Shown here: positions 1 to 10,520 of the stretch, in pieces
Position numbering within the stretch: the first letter of the stretch is position 1
Layout of the letters: each line of letters starts with the position of its first letter
From: Actinomycetota bacterium
GTDB taxonomy: Bacteria; Actinomycetota; Actinomycetes; S36-B12
Assembly: GCA_016870515.1 (NCBI GenBank)
Contig: VGBL01000008.1
Coordinates: 26,339-90,338 of the forward strand
Length of the DNA: 64,000 nucleotides
Direction of reading: 5' to 3'
The notes under the pieces: generated by a model
The model's input: the letters and a program-made list of their open reading frames with translations, nothing else
Told to the model about the DNA's origin: nothing
Database searches by the model: none
Program-made: the position numbers and the translations under genes

Positions 1-219
1 ACCGGCTCGGGCATGTCGTGGAAGCTCGTCGCCCCGAGCAGGGCCCAGAAGGCTGCTAGCGGATCGTGGAAGCTAGTCGAGAAGGGGAGTGGCACGGAGG
101 CGACCCTGTCGCTGTCGATCGATCCGTCGCTGCCGCTGCCGGGCTTCCTCATGAAGAAGACGCTGGGCGACACGCTCAAGGGCGCGACCAAGGGCTTGAA
201 GAAGTACTGCGAGGCCTAG
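1..219 (+). CDS. C-terminal part of an SRPBCC/polyketide cyclase-like protein (truncated by window start)
   Basis: Frame open from base 1; C-terminus GSGTEATLSLSIDPSLPLPGFLMKKTLGDTLKGATKGLKKYCEA resembles SRPBCC family ends. Confidence 0.55.
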   Translation, partial: TGSGMSWKLVAPSRAQKAASGSWKLVEKGSGTEATLSLSIDPSLPLPGFLMKKTLGDTLKGATKGLKKYCEA

Positions 220-489
220 CCGAGCACCTCATGCTCGTCAGCGAGCGTGCGCATGCGCGCGCTCACGTGCGCCATCGAATCAGCGGCGACTGCCTTGCCG
301 ATATCTGTCGCATCCGCCGCCTCCGCCGATGGCCGCGCGTACGGGCGCATTGAAGCGCGGGTGAAGGACCGCTGCCGTGCGCTCGAGCTCACCATCTGTG
401 CCGACGACCTGCCGTGTCGGCGGCACCACCGGGGCTCCGCCCTCGCGGGGCACTTCCTGCAGGCTGGCAACCACCGTGCGAATGTCCAC
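216..489 (-). pseudogene. small gene of unknown function, apparently frameshifted
   Basis: GTG at 489 preceded by AGGAAGG. Coding-like VDIRTVVASLQEVPREGGAPVVPPTRQVVGTDGELERTAAVLHPRFNAPVRAA in one frame continues as AEAADATDIGKAVAADSMAHVSARMRTLADEHEVLG in the neighbouring frame. Confidence 0.4.
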
Positions 490-514
490 GTGACCTTCCT
501 GTCGGTACCCGAGC

Positions 515-919
515 CTAGGCCCGAGTGCTCGCTCGCCGGGCCGCGAGGGCGAGGCCCGCGAAGCCGGCACCGACAGCGACGGAGGCCCCGATCGCGCCGG
601 CAGCAGCACTGGGCTTGGTGCGGCCTGTCGCCAGCGGCACGGCGGCGGCGACAGCGTCGAGTGCCTCCGTCGCGGCATTGAGCGCGGCCATGCGAGCGAG
701 CGCCCGCGGATCATCGCGCACCTGCCAGAGCAGGACCCCCATGATCGCGTTGCGAATGCCGAAGAGTCGCGCGAAGTATCGCAGGGTGGGGGAGTCTTCG
801 TCAGCATCGATTCCGAATGCCCGGAGAAGCGCTCCGGGCGCGAGGGCAGCAGCACCTGCGACGATCATTCGCTCACTGAGCATCGCTGCTGTGCAGCGAG
901 TCAGGGTTGCCGGTCTCAT
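515..919 (-). CDS. small hydrophobic membrane protein (DUF4267-like)
   Basis: 134 aa ORF, hydrophobic, LFGIRNAIMGVLLW motif; start codon uncertain. Confidence 0.55.
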   Translation of the reverse strand: MRPATLTRCTAAMLSERMIVAGAAALAPGALLRAFGIDADEDSPTLRYFARLFGIRNAIMGVLLWQVRDDPRALARMAALNAATEALDAVAAAVPLATGRTKPSAAAGAIGASVAVGAGFAGLALAARRASTRA

Positions 920-1216
920 ATAGTCTCCCTTGGTGGGGCCAGCAGCGTGTCACAGGTCGTGAACACCTGCTCACCGTTCCGAGTCGGCAGCCCGGGTGAC
1001 CCGCGGTGCCTAGCATCGGGAGTGCAGCCCTCCCTCGAGGTTCCGTCGCGCGCGTCCTCGCCGAGCGGGTCCGCGGCAAGGAACAGGCATTTGCGTTCGT
1101 CAATCGGGGCTCGGCCATCGCGACCTACGTCCTCTCCTCGCCTCTATCGCCCCTTCTTCGTCGACATCAAACTTCCACCACGACTATCCTCTCGACTCCT
1201 TGATCCCCGTGGCTAG

Positions 1217-2188
<972 letters not shown>

Positions 2189-2349
2189 GCGCGCCGCGTT
2201 CTCGCATATGTCCGGCTACGGCATGGTGCTGAGGACCTCCACCCTGCTGCCCGAACTGCACCATCGCCGTGTCGCGATTCCCACCGCGGCAGACGACGAC
2301 GTCAGCGCGGACCCTGGGATCTCCTGCACCGTCTGCGGGGCGACCGCGC

Positions 2350-2802
2350 CTAGTCGGTCACGTCGGCGATTATCGGGTGGTAGGACGCGATCAGGGCATC
2401 GGCGTCGACGGCGACCACCGTGCCAGCCAGCCCCGTGCCGAGCGTGATCTCACGGCCACGGATGCGCTCGTCGGCGACGACGGGCAGGTCGAGTCCGAGC
2501 GGCGAGATGGTGCCGCGGGCGTATCCCGTCGCCTCGCGGGCCTCGTCGGCGTCAGGGAGCGCTATGCGATTGACGCCGAGGACGGCTCGCAACTTCTTCC
2601 ACGACAGGCTTCGGTCGCCGGGCACGAGAACGAGGATGTAATCCGCCTCGGCGCGACGTACGACGAGTGTCTTGACCAGCGACTCCACGGGGACGCCGCA
2701 CGCGACCGCGGCATCGGCCAATGAGGTGACATGACCGGGATGAATGATGCGAAAGGCCAGGCCCCGCTGCTGGGCGGCCATGACCCCGGGTGCCTCGCTC
2801 AT
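2350..2802 (-). CDS. YbaK/prolyl-tRNA deacylase-like protein
   Basis: SLVKTLVVRRAEADYILVLVPGDRSLSWKKLRAVLG typical of the YbaK/ProX family; start chosen at MSEAPG within the ORF to 2832. Confidence 0.85.
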   Translation of the reverse strand: MSEAPGVMAAQQRGLAFRIIHPGHVTSLADAAVACGVPVESLVKTLVVRRAEADYILVLVPGDRSLSWKKLRAVLGVNRIALPDADEAREATGYARGTISPLGLDLPVVADERIRGREITLGTGLAGTVVAVDADALIASYHPIIADVTD

Positions 2803-2832
2803 GGAGGAGACGTTACGGCGAGGCTCGACCAC

Positions 2833-2895
2833 ACCGCGAGTGTGCAGTAGCGCGCACGTATGCGGCCTCAGCGGGCCCGGTAGCGCGCACTCGGC
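2833..2895 (-). repeat. copy D (diverged, 63 bp) of the 64-bp palindromic element
   Basis: Reverse strand GCCGAGTGCGCGC...TGCACACTCGCGGT; terminal arms pair (GAGTGTGCA vs GAGTGCGCG). Confidence 0.55.
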
Positions 2896-2921
2896 GCTGC
2901 CGGGCCATGGACACTCGTGTG

Positions 2922-2992
2922 AGCGGGTGACCGGGATCGAACCGGCACCACCAGCTTGGAAGGCTGGGGCTCTACCATTGAGCTACACCCGC
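2922..2992 (-). tRNA. tRNA-Gly (anticodon TCC)
   Basis: GCGGGTGTAGCTCAATGGTAGAGCCCCAGCCTTCCAAGCTGGTGGTGCCGGTTCGATCCCGGTCACCCGCT folds as a cloverleaf. Confidence 0.96.
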
Positions 2993-3076
2993 GTTAATGC
3001 ACCGCCAGGTTATCGCTCCCCGTCCCGGTGCATCGTGGCGCAGGCCTAGACTTGGTGGGCTCGGTACGCCGGGCGG

Positions 3077-3150
3077 CGGGGTGTGGCGCAGCTTGGTAGC
3101 GCGCCTGCTTTGGGAGCAGGAGGCCCCCGGTTCAAATCCGGGTACCCCGA
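3077..3150 (+). tRNA. tRNA-Pro (anticodon TGG)
   Basis: CGGGGTGTGGCGCAGCTTGGTAGCGCGCCTGCTTTGGGAGCAGGAGGCCCCCGGTTCAAATCCGGGTACCCCGA cloverleaf. Confidence 0.96.
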
Positions 3151-3256
3151 CAGTAGGAGCGGAAGTACCGGTCCGCCGGGCCGCGCGGACTCGCCGACCC
3201 CACCGTCCGTTGGGGCAAGTAGTCTTACGCGGCCCCCTCGAACCGCAGGAGTAGAT

Positions 3257-4570
3257 GTGAAGAGCACCGCCGAGACCCTGTCGCCGACCCGGGTCAAGCT
3301 CACCGTCGAGGTGCCCTTCGATGAACTCCGACCCAGCCTGGATGCCGCCTATAAGACCATCGCAGCGCAGATCAACATCCCCGGCTTCCGCAAGGGCAAG
3401 GTGCCCGCCCGTTTGATCGACCAGCGGGTCGGGCGCTCCGCCGTGCTCGAAGAGGCCGTCAACGACGTGCTACCGAAGGCCTACGAAGAGGCGCTGCGGC
3501 AAAACGACGTCACGCCCCTCGGGCGCCCCAACGTAGAGATCACCGAGATCCAAGACGGCCAGACCGTCACCTTCACCGCCGAGGTCGACACTCGGCCGGA
3601 GTTCGACCTGCCCGACTACACCGGCATCTCGGTCACGGTAAACGACGCCGAGGTCAGCGACGACGACGTCGAGGAGCAGCTCACGGCACTGCGCGGCCGG
3701 TTCGCCAGTCTCGTGCCGGTGGAGCGGGCGGCTGCCGATGGCGACGTGCTCCTCGTGGACATCTCCGGTGCGCAGGCTGATAGCACCGCCGTCGAGGACC
3801 TCAGCGGCAACGCCCTCTCCTACGAACTCGGCACCGATGGCATGCTCCCGGGATTTGACGACGCCGTGCGCGGCGCTAGTGCTGGCGAAAGCCGCACGTT
3901 CGAATTCACCCCAGAGGTGGGGGAGTTCGCCGGAAGCCCTCTCACGGTGACCGCCACAGTCTCCACGGTTCGCGAGCGCTTACTACCCGAGGCCGACGAC
4001 TCCTTCGCCCAGATGGCGTCCGAGTTCGACACCATCGGTGAGCTGCGCGGCGACATCGAGGCCCGCCTGGCCAAGATCCGCGTCCTGGAGCAAGGCCTCC
4101 AGGCTCGCGGCAAGGTCCATGAGGCACTCCTGGAGCTCGTCGACTTCCCGGTGCCCGACGGCGTCATCCGCGCCGAGGTCGAGGATTACTTCGCCGCTGG
4201 CCAAGCGGGCGATGACGAGCAACGGGCAGAGGTGGAGCGCAACGCTCGCAACGGCCTCAAGAGCCAACTCATCCTCGATCGCATCGCCGAGGCCGAAAGC
4301 GTCGCGGTGGGCGAGTCCGAGCTCTCCGCGTGGCTCTTGCAAAATGCCCCGCGCTACGGCATGGCCCCCGACGCGTTCGCGCAGGCCCTGGTGCAGGCCG
4401 GGCAGCTGCCCATGGCGATCTCCGACATCCGTCGAAGCAAGGCCCTGGCCGTCGTCACCCAGAAGGCGAAGGTCTTCGATGCGTCGGGGCGCCCGGTCGA
4501 CCTGGAAGCCCTTGACGCCGACCTGCGAGAGGCAGAGGCGGCAGGCGAGGTCAAGGTCATGGAGGACTAG
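3257..4570 (+). CDS. tig: trigger factor
   Basis: VKSTAETLSPTRVKLTVEVPFDELRPSLDAAYKTIAAQINIPGFRKGKVP; GTG start after CAGGAG. The 3083 start in the ORF track runs through the tRNA. Confidence 0.96.
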   Translation: MKSTAETLSPTRVKLTVEVPFDELRPSLDAAYKTIAAQINIPGFRKGKVPARLIDQRVGRSAVLEEAVNDVLPKAYEEALRQNDVTPLGRPNVEITEIQDGQTVTFTAEVDTRPEFDLPDYTGISVTVNDAEVSDDDVEEQLTALRGRFASLVPVERAAADGDVLLVDISGAQADSTAVEDLSGNALSYELGTDGMLPGFDDAVRGASAGESRTFEFTPEVGEFAGSPLTVTATVSTVRERLLPEADDSFAQMASEFDTIGELRGDIEARLAKIRVLEQGLQARGKVHEALLELVDFPVPDGVIRAEVEDYFAAGQAGDDEQRAEVERNARNGLKSQLILDRIAEAESVAVGESELSAWLLQNAPRYGMAPDAFAQALVQAGQLPMAISDIRRSKALAVVTQKAKVFDASGRPVDLEALDADLREAEAAGEVKVMED

Positions 4571-4685
4571 CCCGATTTGAGCCTTGGGCGAACACCCGCG
4601 GGGCCGGGACTATCCCGCGGGCCGTCAGCGTTAGGGTCAGTAAGGTGGGCGCCCAGCGCCCGTGACCGTCGTGAAAGGAGTGCGC

Positions 4686-5300
4686 GTGAGCGCGGATAGT
4701 TACGTCGACCTGCGGACGGGATCGCCCGGCATGGTGGGCTTTGGCGACATGCTCGACGAGCGCCTGCTGCGCGAGCGCATCGTGTGGCTCGAGGGCGAGG
4801 TGCGCGACGAGAACTCCAATCGCATCGCTAAGCAGCTCCAGGTGCTGGCTGCCGAGGACCCCGACAAGGACATCACCCTCTACATCAACTCCCCCGGCGG
4901 ATCCATCACCGCGGGCATGGTCATCTACGACACCATGCAGCTCATCCCCAATGATGTCACCACTATTGCGATGGGCCTGGCCGCCTCCATGGGGCAGTTC
5001 CTGCTATGCGCGGGCCAAGCGGGCAAGCGCTATGCCACGCCCAACACGCGGATCATGATGCACCAGCCGCTGGGCGGCATCGGCGGCACGGCGTCCGACA
5101 TCAAGATCCAGGCGGAGCAGATGCTCTTCATCAAGAAGCGCATGGCTCAGCTCATCGCCGAGCACTGCGGCCACACGATCGAGGAGATCGAGGCCGACTC
5201 CGATCGCGACCGCTGGTTCACGGCCGAGGAGGCGCGCGACTACCGCTTGATCGACCACGTCTACTCGACGGCAGCCGACGCCCCGGGGAGCAAGTCATGA
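4686..5300 (+). CDS. clpP1: ATP-dependent Clp protease proteolytic subunit 1
   Basis: [28 protein letters not shown] (catalytic Ser), [11 protein letters not shown] start after AAAGGAG. Confidence 0.96.
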   Translation: MSADSYVDLRTGSPGMVGFGDMLDERLLRERIVWLEGEVRDENSNRIAKQLQVLAAEDPDKDITLYINSPGGSITAGMVIYDTMQLIPNDVTTIAMGLAASMGQFLLCAGQAGKRYATPNTRIMMHQPLGGIGGTASDIKIQAEQMLFIKKRMAQLIAEHCGHTIEEIEADSDRDRWFTAEEARDYRLIDHVYSTAADAPGSKS

Positions 5301-5329
5301 CGAGTCCACCCTGGTCCCAAGGAGAACGC

Positions 5330-5965
5330 ATGCACACGCAGTCGGGCCTATCCGTGCCCTCGGCCCGCTACATCGTCCCGGAGTTCCGCGAGCGGGTCGC
5401 CAACGGCGAGCGGGTGCACAACCCCTACACCAAGCTCTTCGAGGAGCGCATCATCTTCCTCGGCGTGCAGATCGATGACGCATCGGCCGACGACGTCATG
5501 GCACAACTCCTGTGCCTCGAGTCGATGGATCCCGATCGCGACATCCAGATCTACATCAACTCGCCCGGCGGTTCCTACACCGCGATGACCGCCATCTACG
5601 ACACGATGCAGTTCGTCAAGCCGCAGGTGCAGACCGTGTGCCTGGGCCAGGCCGCATCGGCAGCGGCAGTCCTGCTCGCGGCCGGCACCCCAGGCAAGCG
5701 CTTCGCCCTGCCCCACGCGCGCATCCTGATCCACCAGCCCTACACCGAGGGTGGCGGCCAGGCGTCCGACGTCGAGATCCAGGCCAATGAGATCCTGCGC
5801 ATGCGCGACGAAATGGAAGGTATCTTGTCGCAGCACACCGGCCGCTCGAAGGAGCAGATCGAGAAGGACATCGAGCGCGACCGCATTCTCACGGCCGATG
5901 CCGCTAAGGAATACGGGCTCATCGACCAGGTGATCGCGTCCCGCAAGGTCGCCACCCCCGCCTGA
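5330..5965 (+). CDS. clpP2: ATP-dependent Clp protease proteolytic subunit 2
   Basis: [49 protein letters not shown] after AAGGAG. Confidence 0.96.
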   Translation: MHTQSGLSVPSARYIVPEFRERVANGERVHNPYTKLFEERIIFLGVQIDDASADDVMAQLLCLESMDPDRDIQIYINSPGGSYTAMTAIYDTMQFVKPQVQTVCLGQAASAAAVLLAAGTPGKRFALPHARILIHQPYTEGGGQASDVEIQANEILRMRDEMEGILSQHTGRSKEQIEKDIERDRILTADAAKEYGLIDQVIASRKVATPA

Positions 5966-6047
5966 GGGCAGCAGTCCGCTCACGGCTGAACGCGCCGGGG
6001 CGTATTTCACGCCGGAATCCGTCCCCGGGCGGTACCGTCGTAACTCC

Positions 6048-6071
6048 GGGGCGCCTCAGGTGCGCCCCTTT
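6048..6071 (+). terminator. hairpin GGGGCGC-CTCAGGT-GCGCCCC-TTT between clpP2 and clpX
   Basis: 7-bp GC stem followed by a short T tract. Confidence 0.5.
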
Positions 6072-6086
6072 GCCTAGGGAGCAGTT

Positions 6087-7385
6087 GTGGCGCGCATCGG
6101 CGATGGGGGTGACCTCCTCAAGTGCTCGTTCTGCGGCAAGAGCCAGAAGCAGGTCAAGAAGCTCATCGCTGGTCCCGGCGTCTACATCTGCGATGAGTGC
6201 ATCGACCTGTGCAACGAGATCATCGAAGAGGAGCTCAACGACTCCACCGATGTCTCGTTCGGCGAACTCCCCAAGCCACGCGAGATCTACGAGTTCCTCG
6301 ACAACTATGTCATCGGCCAGGACGTCGCCAAGAAGGCGCTCTCCGTGGCGGTCTACAACCACTACAAGCGCGTGCAGGCAGGCGCCAACCAGCGCGGCCG
6401 CGAAGACGCCGTGGAGCTCGCCAAGTCCAACATCCTGCTGCTCGGCCCGACCGGCTCCGGCAAGACGCTTCTCGCGCAGACCCTTGCCCGCATGCTCAAC
6501 GTCCCCTTCGCGATCGCCGACGCCACGGCCCTCACGGAGGCAGGCTACGTCGGCGAAGATGTAGAAAACATCCTGCTCAAGTTGATCCAGGCTGCCGACT
6601 ACGACGTCAAGAAGGCCGAGACGGGCATCATCTACATCGACGAGATCGACAAGATCGCCCGCAAGAGCGAAAACCCGTCGATCACCCGCGACGTCTCCGG
6701 CGAGGGCGTCCAGCAGGCACTGCTCAAGATCCTCGAGGGCACCACGGCATCGGTGCCTCCACAGGGCGGTCGCAAGCACCCCCACCAGGAATTCATCCAG
6801 ATAGACACGACCAACGTGCTCTTCATCGTGGGCGGCGCGTTCGCGGGCCTCGACTCGATCATCGAGCAGCGCATTGGCAAGAAGCGCGTCGGCTTCACCT
6901 TCGACATCGTCTCCGATGATGGCGAGACCGTCAGCGACACCAATCCCGACGACATCTTCGGCTACGTCATGCCCGAAGACATGCTCAAGTTCGGCATGAT
7001 CCCCGAGTTCATCGGCCGCCTGCCGGTCTTCACCTCCGTGACCAAACTCGACCGCGAGGCCTTGGTCAAGGTGCTGACCGAGCCGCGCAACGCCCTCGTG
7101 AAGCAATACCAGCGCCTCTTTGACCTAGACGCCGTCGAGCTTGACTTCACCGAGGGCGCGCTCGGCGAGATCGCTGATCAGGCGCTCAAGCGCGGCACCG
7201 GTGCGCGTGGTCTGCGGGCGATTCTCGAGGAGGTTCTTCTCAATGTCATGTACGACGTTCCCAGTCGCTCCGACGTCGCGCGCGTAGTCGTCACCGAAGA
7301 GACCGTGCGCGACAACGTCCTGCCCACCCTCGTCCCGCGTGAGATCGAGACTCCCAAGCGCCGAGTGCGCAAGGAGTCCGCGTAG
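6087..7385 (+). CDS. clpX: ATP-dependent Clp protease ATP-binding subunit ClpX
   Basis: N-terminal zinc-binding CSFCGKSQ...CDECIDLC, Walker A GPTGSGKT, 432 aa. Confidence 0.98.
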   Translation: MARIGDGGDLLKCSFCGKSQKQVKKLIAGPGVYICDECIDLCNEIIEEELNDSTDVSFGELPKPREIYEFLDNYVIGQDVAKKALSVAVYNHYKRVQAGANQRGREDAVELAKSNILLLGPTGSGKTLLAQTLARMLNVPFAIADATALTEAGYVGEDVENILLKLIQAADYDVKKAETGIIYIDEIDKIARKSENPSITRDVSGEGVQQALLKILEGTTASVPPQGGRKHPHQEFIQIDTTNVLFIVGGAFAGLDSIIEQRIGKKRVGFTFDIVSDDGETVSDTNPDDIFGYVMPEDMLKFGMIPEFIGRLPVFTSVTKLDREALVKVLTEPRNALVKQYQRLFDLDAVELDFTEGALGEIADQALKRGTGARGLRAILEEVLLNVMYDVPSRSDVARVVVTEETVRDNVLPTLVPREIETPKRRVRKESA

Positions 7386-7938
7386 ACGCATTCGGATCTT
7401 CTGCCTGGGCACAGGTTGATCCGGCACCACGACGTTCACGCGTGCGCTTCAGCACGCCACCAACTACACCAGCGGTCATGAGACCCGCTCCGCCATGCTG
7501 GGTGACGCGCGTCTGGACTACGCCGATTGGCATGCCGAGGCCGACAACCGGCTGACGTGGATGCTAGGAGCACTCGGCGACCGATTCGGCAATGATCCGG
7601 TCTATGTGCACCTCACCCGTGATCGCGACGCGGTCATCGACAGCTTTCGAGAGCGGCACTGGGGTCGCATCTCGATCCTCCGGGCTTTTGGATAAGGGAT
7701 CATCTCCCGTCGTGAGCCCTACACCGACGACGAGTGGACGCACGTGGCCGCGACCTTTGTCGACACCGTCACGGCCAATGTCCGGGCCTTCCTCGCCGGA
7801 CGCCCACGGGCCATCACGATGTCTCTCGAGGATCCGCTCGGCGGATTCGAGCAGGTGTGGCAATTGGGCGGAGTCGAGGGCGACTATGCCTCTGCATGCG
7901 CCGAGTGGGGCGTGCAGCACAACGCACGGAGGTCCTAG
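7384..7938 (+). pseudogene. sulfotransferase-like gene with two in-frame stops
   Basis: One frame reads [35 protein letters not shown]...NDPVYVHLTRDRDAVIDSFRERHWGRISILRAFG*GIISRREPYTDDEWTHVAATFVDTVTANVRAFL; TGA at 7417-7419, TAA at 7693-7695. Confidence 0.75.
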
Positions 7939-10493
7939 TCGGACATCGGGGCGAGCGTCACGTCGACGTTGATGGCGTCGCCGCCAGGTGCGAACTCCAG
8001 TTCGGCGATGGAGCCGGCTGCCTTCAGGTCACCGGCGACGTCAGCGATCCGCTGAATTGACGCGGCGGGGCCGGTGACCCGGGCACGCTCCACGTCGGCC
8101 TTCATCGAGACCTTGGCGTCGCTCTTGGCTTTGCGCACAAGTGACAGTGCGGCCGCCGTGTCAGCGACCGTCCTTGGATCGCCTGTGGCGGCAATGTCAA
8201 GGATCTCCTCGGGCGCCGGCCATGCCGCTTGGTGAATCGAACCTTCCCGCCACCACGACCAGACCTCGTCTGCGACGAAAGGAAGGAAGGGCGCGAACAG
8301 GCGCAGTTGGACGTCGAGGGCCAGGGCCAGGGCAGCCTTGGCGGAAGCCTCTCCTTGGGGACCCTGGCCGCCGTAGGCGCGGTCCTTGACCAATTCCACG
8401 TGATCGTCGGTGAACGACCAGAAGAACGTCTCGGCGAGCTCCAGGGCCCGGGTGTAGTTGTAGTCCTCGAATGCGGCGGTTGCCTGGCGCACCGTCTCGG
8501 CGAGATCGGCCAGCATGGCCCGATCAAGTGGTGCCGTGATCACGGCAGGGTCGGCGACGGGAGCAAGTCCCAGCACGAATTTCGAGGCGTTGAGGATCTT
8601 GATCGCTAGGCGGCGGCCGATCTTCATCTGTCCGACATCGAATGCCGTGTCTGTGCCGGGGCGCCCCGAGGCCGCCCAGTAGCGAACGGCGTCGGAGCCG
8701 TGCTCGTCGAGCAGGCCCATGGGTGTGACGACATTGCCCTTGGACTTGCTCATCTTCTTGCGATCGGGATCCAGGATCCAGCCACTGATTGCAGTGTCTG
8801 TCCAGGGAAGCCCACCGAACTCCAGGTGGCTTCGGACGACCGTCGAGAAGAGCCACGTGCGGATGATTTCGTGGGCCTGGGGCCGCAGATCCATCGGGAA
8901 GACACGCGACCACAGATCGTCGTCGCGGCTCCAACCGCCAGCGATCTGCGGGGTGAGCGACGACGTAGCCCAGGTATCCATGACATCGGGATCGCCCATG
9001 AAGCCCCCGGGCTTACCGCGTGAATCCTCGTTGTAGCCCGCCGGGACGTCGGTTAACGGGTCGATCGGCAGCAGCGAATCGTCGGGCACGAGAGGCGTGT
9101 CGTAGAGCGGATTGCCGTCCTTGTCCAGCGCGTACCACAGGGGAATGGGTACGCCGAAGAACCTTTGCCGTGAGATGAGCCAGTCCCCGTTGAGGCCTTC
9201 GACCCAGTTCTCGTATCGCACGAGCATGTGAGACGGATGCCAATGCAGTTGGCAACCACGCTCAAGTAGTGCCTGTCGGAGCTCGGGATCGCGCCCGCCA
9301 TTGGTCAGGTACCACTGGCGGGTGGTCACGATTTCCAGCGGCCGGTCGCCCTTCTCGAAGAACTTCACCGCGTGCGTGATCTCGCGGGGTTCACCGACGA
9401 GGTCACCCGACTCGCGCAGCAACTGTGCGATGGCCTCCTTCGCGGAGTGGGCGGTCTTGCCAGCGAGTTCGGCGTAGGTGGCCTGCCCCGCGGCGCTCTC
9501 GATCCAGGCGGGCATCTCGGCGAGCAGGCGGCCGTCCCAGCCGATGATGGGGCGTGTAGGCAGTTGGAGTTCGCGCCACCACGTGACGTCGGTGAGGTCG
9601 CCGAAGGTGCAGATCATCGCGATGCCGGAGCCCTTCTCGGGATCCGCCAGGGCGTGGGCCACGACGGGAACCTCGACCCCGAAGAGCGGAGTACGCACAG
9701 TCGAGCCGAAGAGGGGCTGGTAGCGCTTGTCATCAGGGTGGGCGACCAAAGCGACACAGGCCGGAATGAGTTCGGGGCGCGTCGTCTCGATGAAGACCGG
9801 GCCCGATCCATCGCTGCGGGCGAACCCGATGCGGTGATAGGCACCCGGACGCTCTCGATCCTCCAACTCAGCCTGTGCGACGGCCGTGCGGAAGGTGACA
9901 TCCCAGAGCGTCGGGGCCTCTGTCTGATACGCCTCGCCGCGGGCCAGGTTATTGAGGAACGCCCGCTGCGAGACGGCGCGCGCATTGCGATCGATGGTCT
10001 GGTAGGTCTGGGTCCAATCGATCGACAGGCCAAGTCGTCGCCAGAGCTCCTCGAAGGCCTTCTCGTCTTCGACCGTCAGGCGCTCGCAGAGCTCGACAAA
10101 ATTGCGACGGGAGATGGGGATCTGGTTCTTCGGGCCGGGCTCCTCCGGCGGCAGGAATCCCGGGTCGTAGGGGAGCGAAGGGTCGCATCGCACGCCGAAG
10201 TAGTTCTGCACGCGACGCTCTGTTGGCAGGCCGTTGTCGTCCCATCCCATGGGGTAGAACACGGAGTAGCCGCGCATGCGCTTGTAGCGCGCGATGCAGT
10301 CGGTGTGGGTGTAGGAGAAGACGTGGCCGACGTGGAGTGACCCGCTCACGGTCGGTGGTGGAGTGTCGATCGCATAGACCTCAGATCGCGGCCGCGTGCG
10401 ATCGAAGCGGTAGGCCCCCGATCGCTCCCACTCCTCGACCAAGCGCTTCTCGATGCCATCGATGCTGGGCTTGTCGGGGAGTCGGGCGCTCAT
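7935..10493 (-). CDS. valS: valyl-tRNA synthetase
   Basis: SGSLHVGHVFSYTHTDCIARYKRMRG, MGWDDNGLPTERRVQNYF, KMSKSKGN; 852 aa. Confidence 0.96.
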   Translation of the reverse strand: MSARLPDKPSIDGIEKRLVEEWERSGAYRFDRTRPRSEVYAIDTPPPTVSGSLHVGHVFSYTHTDCIARYKRMRGYSVFYPMGWDDNGLPTERRVQNYFGVRCDPSLPYDPGFLPPEEPGPKNQIPISRRNFVELCERLTVEDEKAFEELWRRLGLSIDWTQTYQTIDRNARAVSQRAFLNNLARGEAYQTEAPTLWDVTFRTAVAQAELEDRERPGAYHRIGFARSDGSGPVFIETTRPELIPACVALVAHPDDKRYQPLFGSTVRTPLFGVEVPVVAHALADPEKGSGIAMICTFGDLTDVTWWRELQLPTRPIIGWDGRLLAEMPAWIESAAGQATYAELAGKTAHSAKEAIAQLLRESGDLVGEPREITHAVKFFEKGDRPLEIVTTRQWYLTNGGRDPELRQALLERGCQLHWHPSHMLVRYENWVEGLNGDWLISRQRFFGVPIPLWYALDKDGNPLYDTPLVPDDSLLPIDPLTDVPAGYNEDSRGKPGGFMGDPDVMDTWATSSLTPQIAGGWSRDDDLWSRVFPMDLRPQAHEIIRTWLFSTVVRSHLEFGGLPWTDTAISGWILDPDRKKMSKSKGNVVTPMGLLDEHGSDAVRYWAASGRPGTDTAFDVGQMKIGRRLAIKILNASKFVLGLAPVADPAVITAPLDRAMLADLAETVRQATAAFEDYNYTRALELAETFFWSFTDDHVELVKDRAYGGQGPQGEASAKAALALALDVQLRLFAPFLPFVADEVWSWWREGSIHQAAWPAPEEILDIAATGDPRTVADTAAALSLVRKAKSDAKVSMKADVERARVTGPAASIQRIADVAGDLKAAGSIAELEFAPGGDAINVDVTLAPMSD

Positions 10494-10520
10494 GGGCGCT
10501 CATCTTAGGAGGCCACTAGT

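Noticed and set aside
873-1216. Overlapping small ORFs in the spacer before the aldo/keto reductase
   Set aside because: Arg/Ser/Pro-rich random-frame composition and no plausible family or SD.
4595-4621. CCCGCGG..CCGCGGG hairpin after tig as a terminator
   Set aside because: Short stem, no T tract, and such GC palindromes are common at this base composition; not enough support.
7417-7419. TGA inside a P-loop as a selenocysteine or recoded codon
   Set aside because: The position fits Arg (GTGRSGT), a second stop (TAA) follows in the same frame, and I see no SECIS-like evidence; nonsense decay is simpler.
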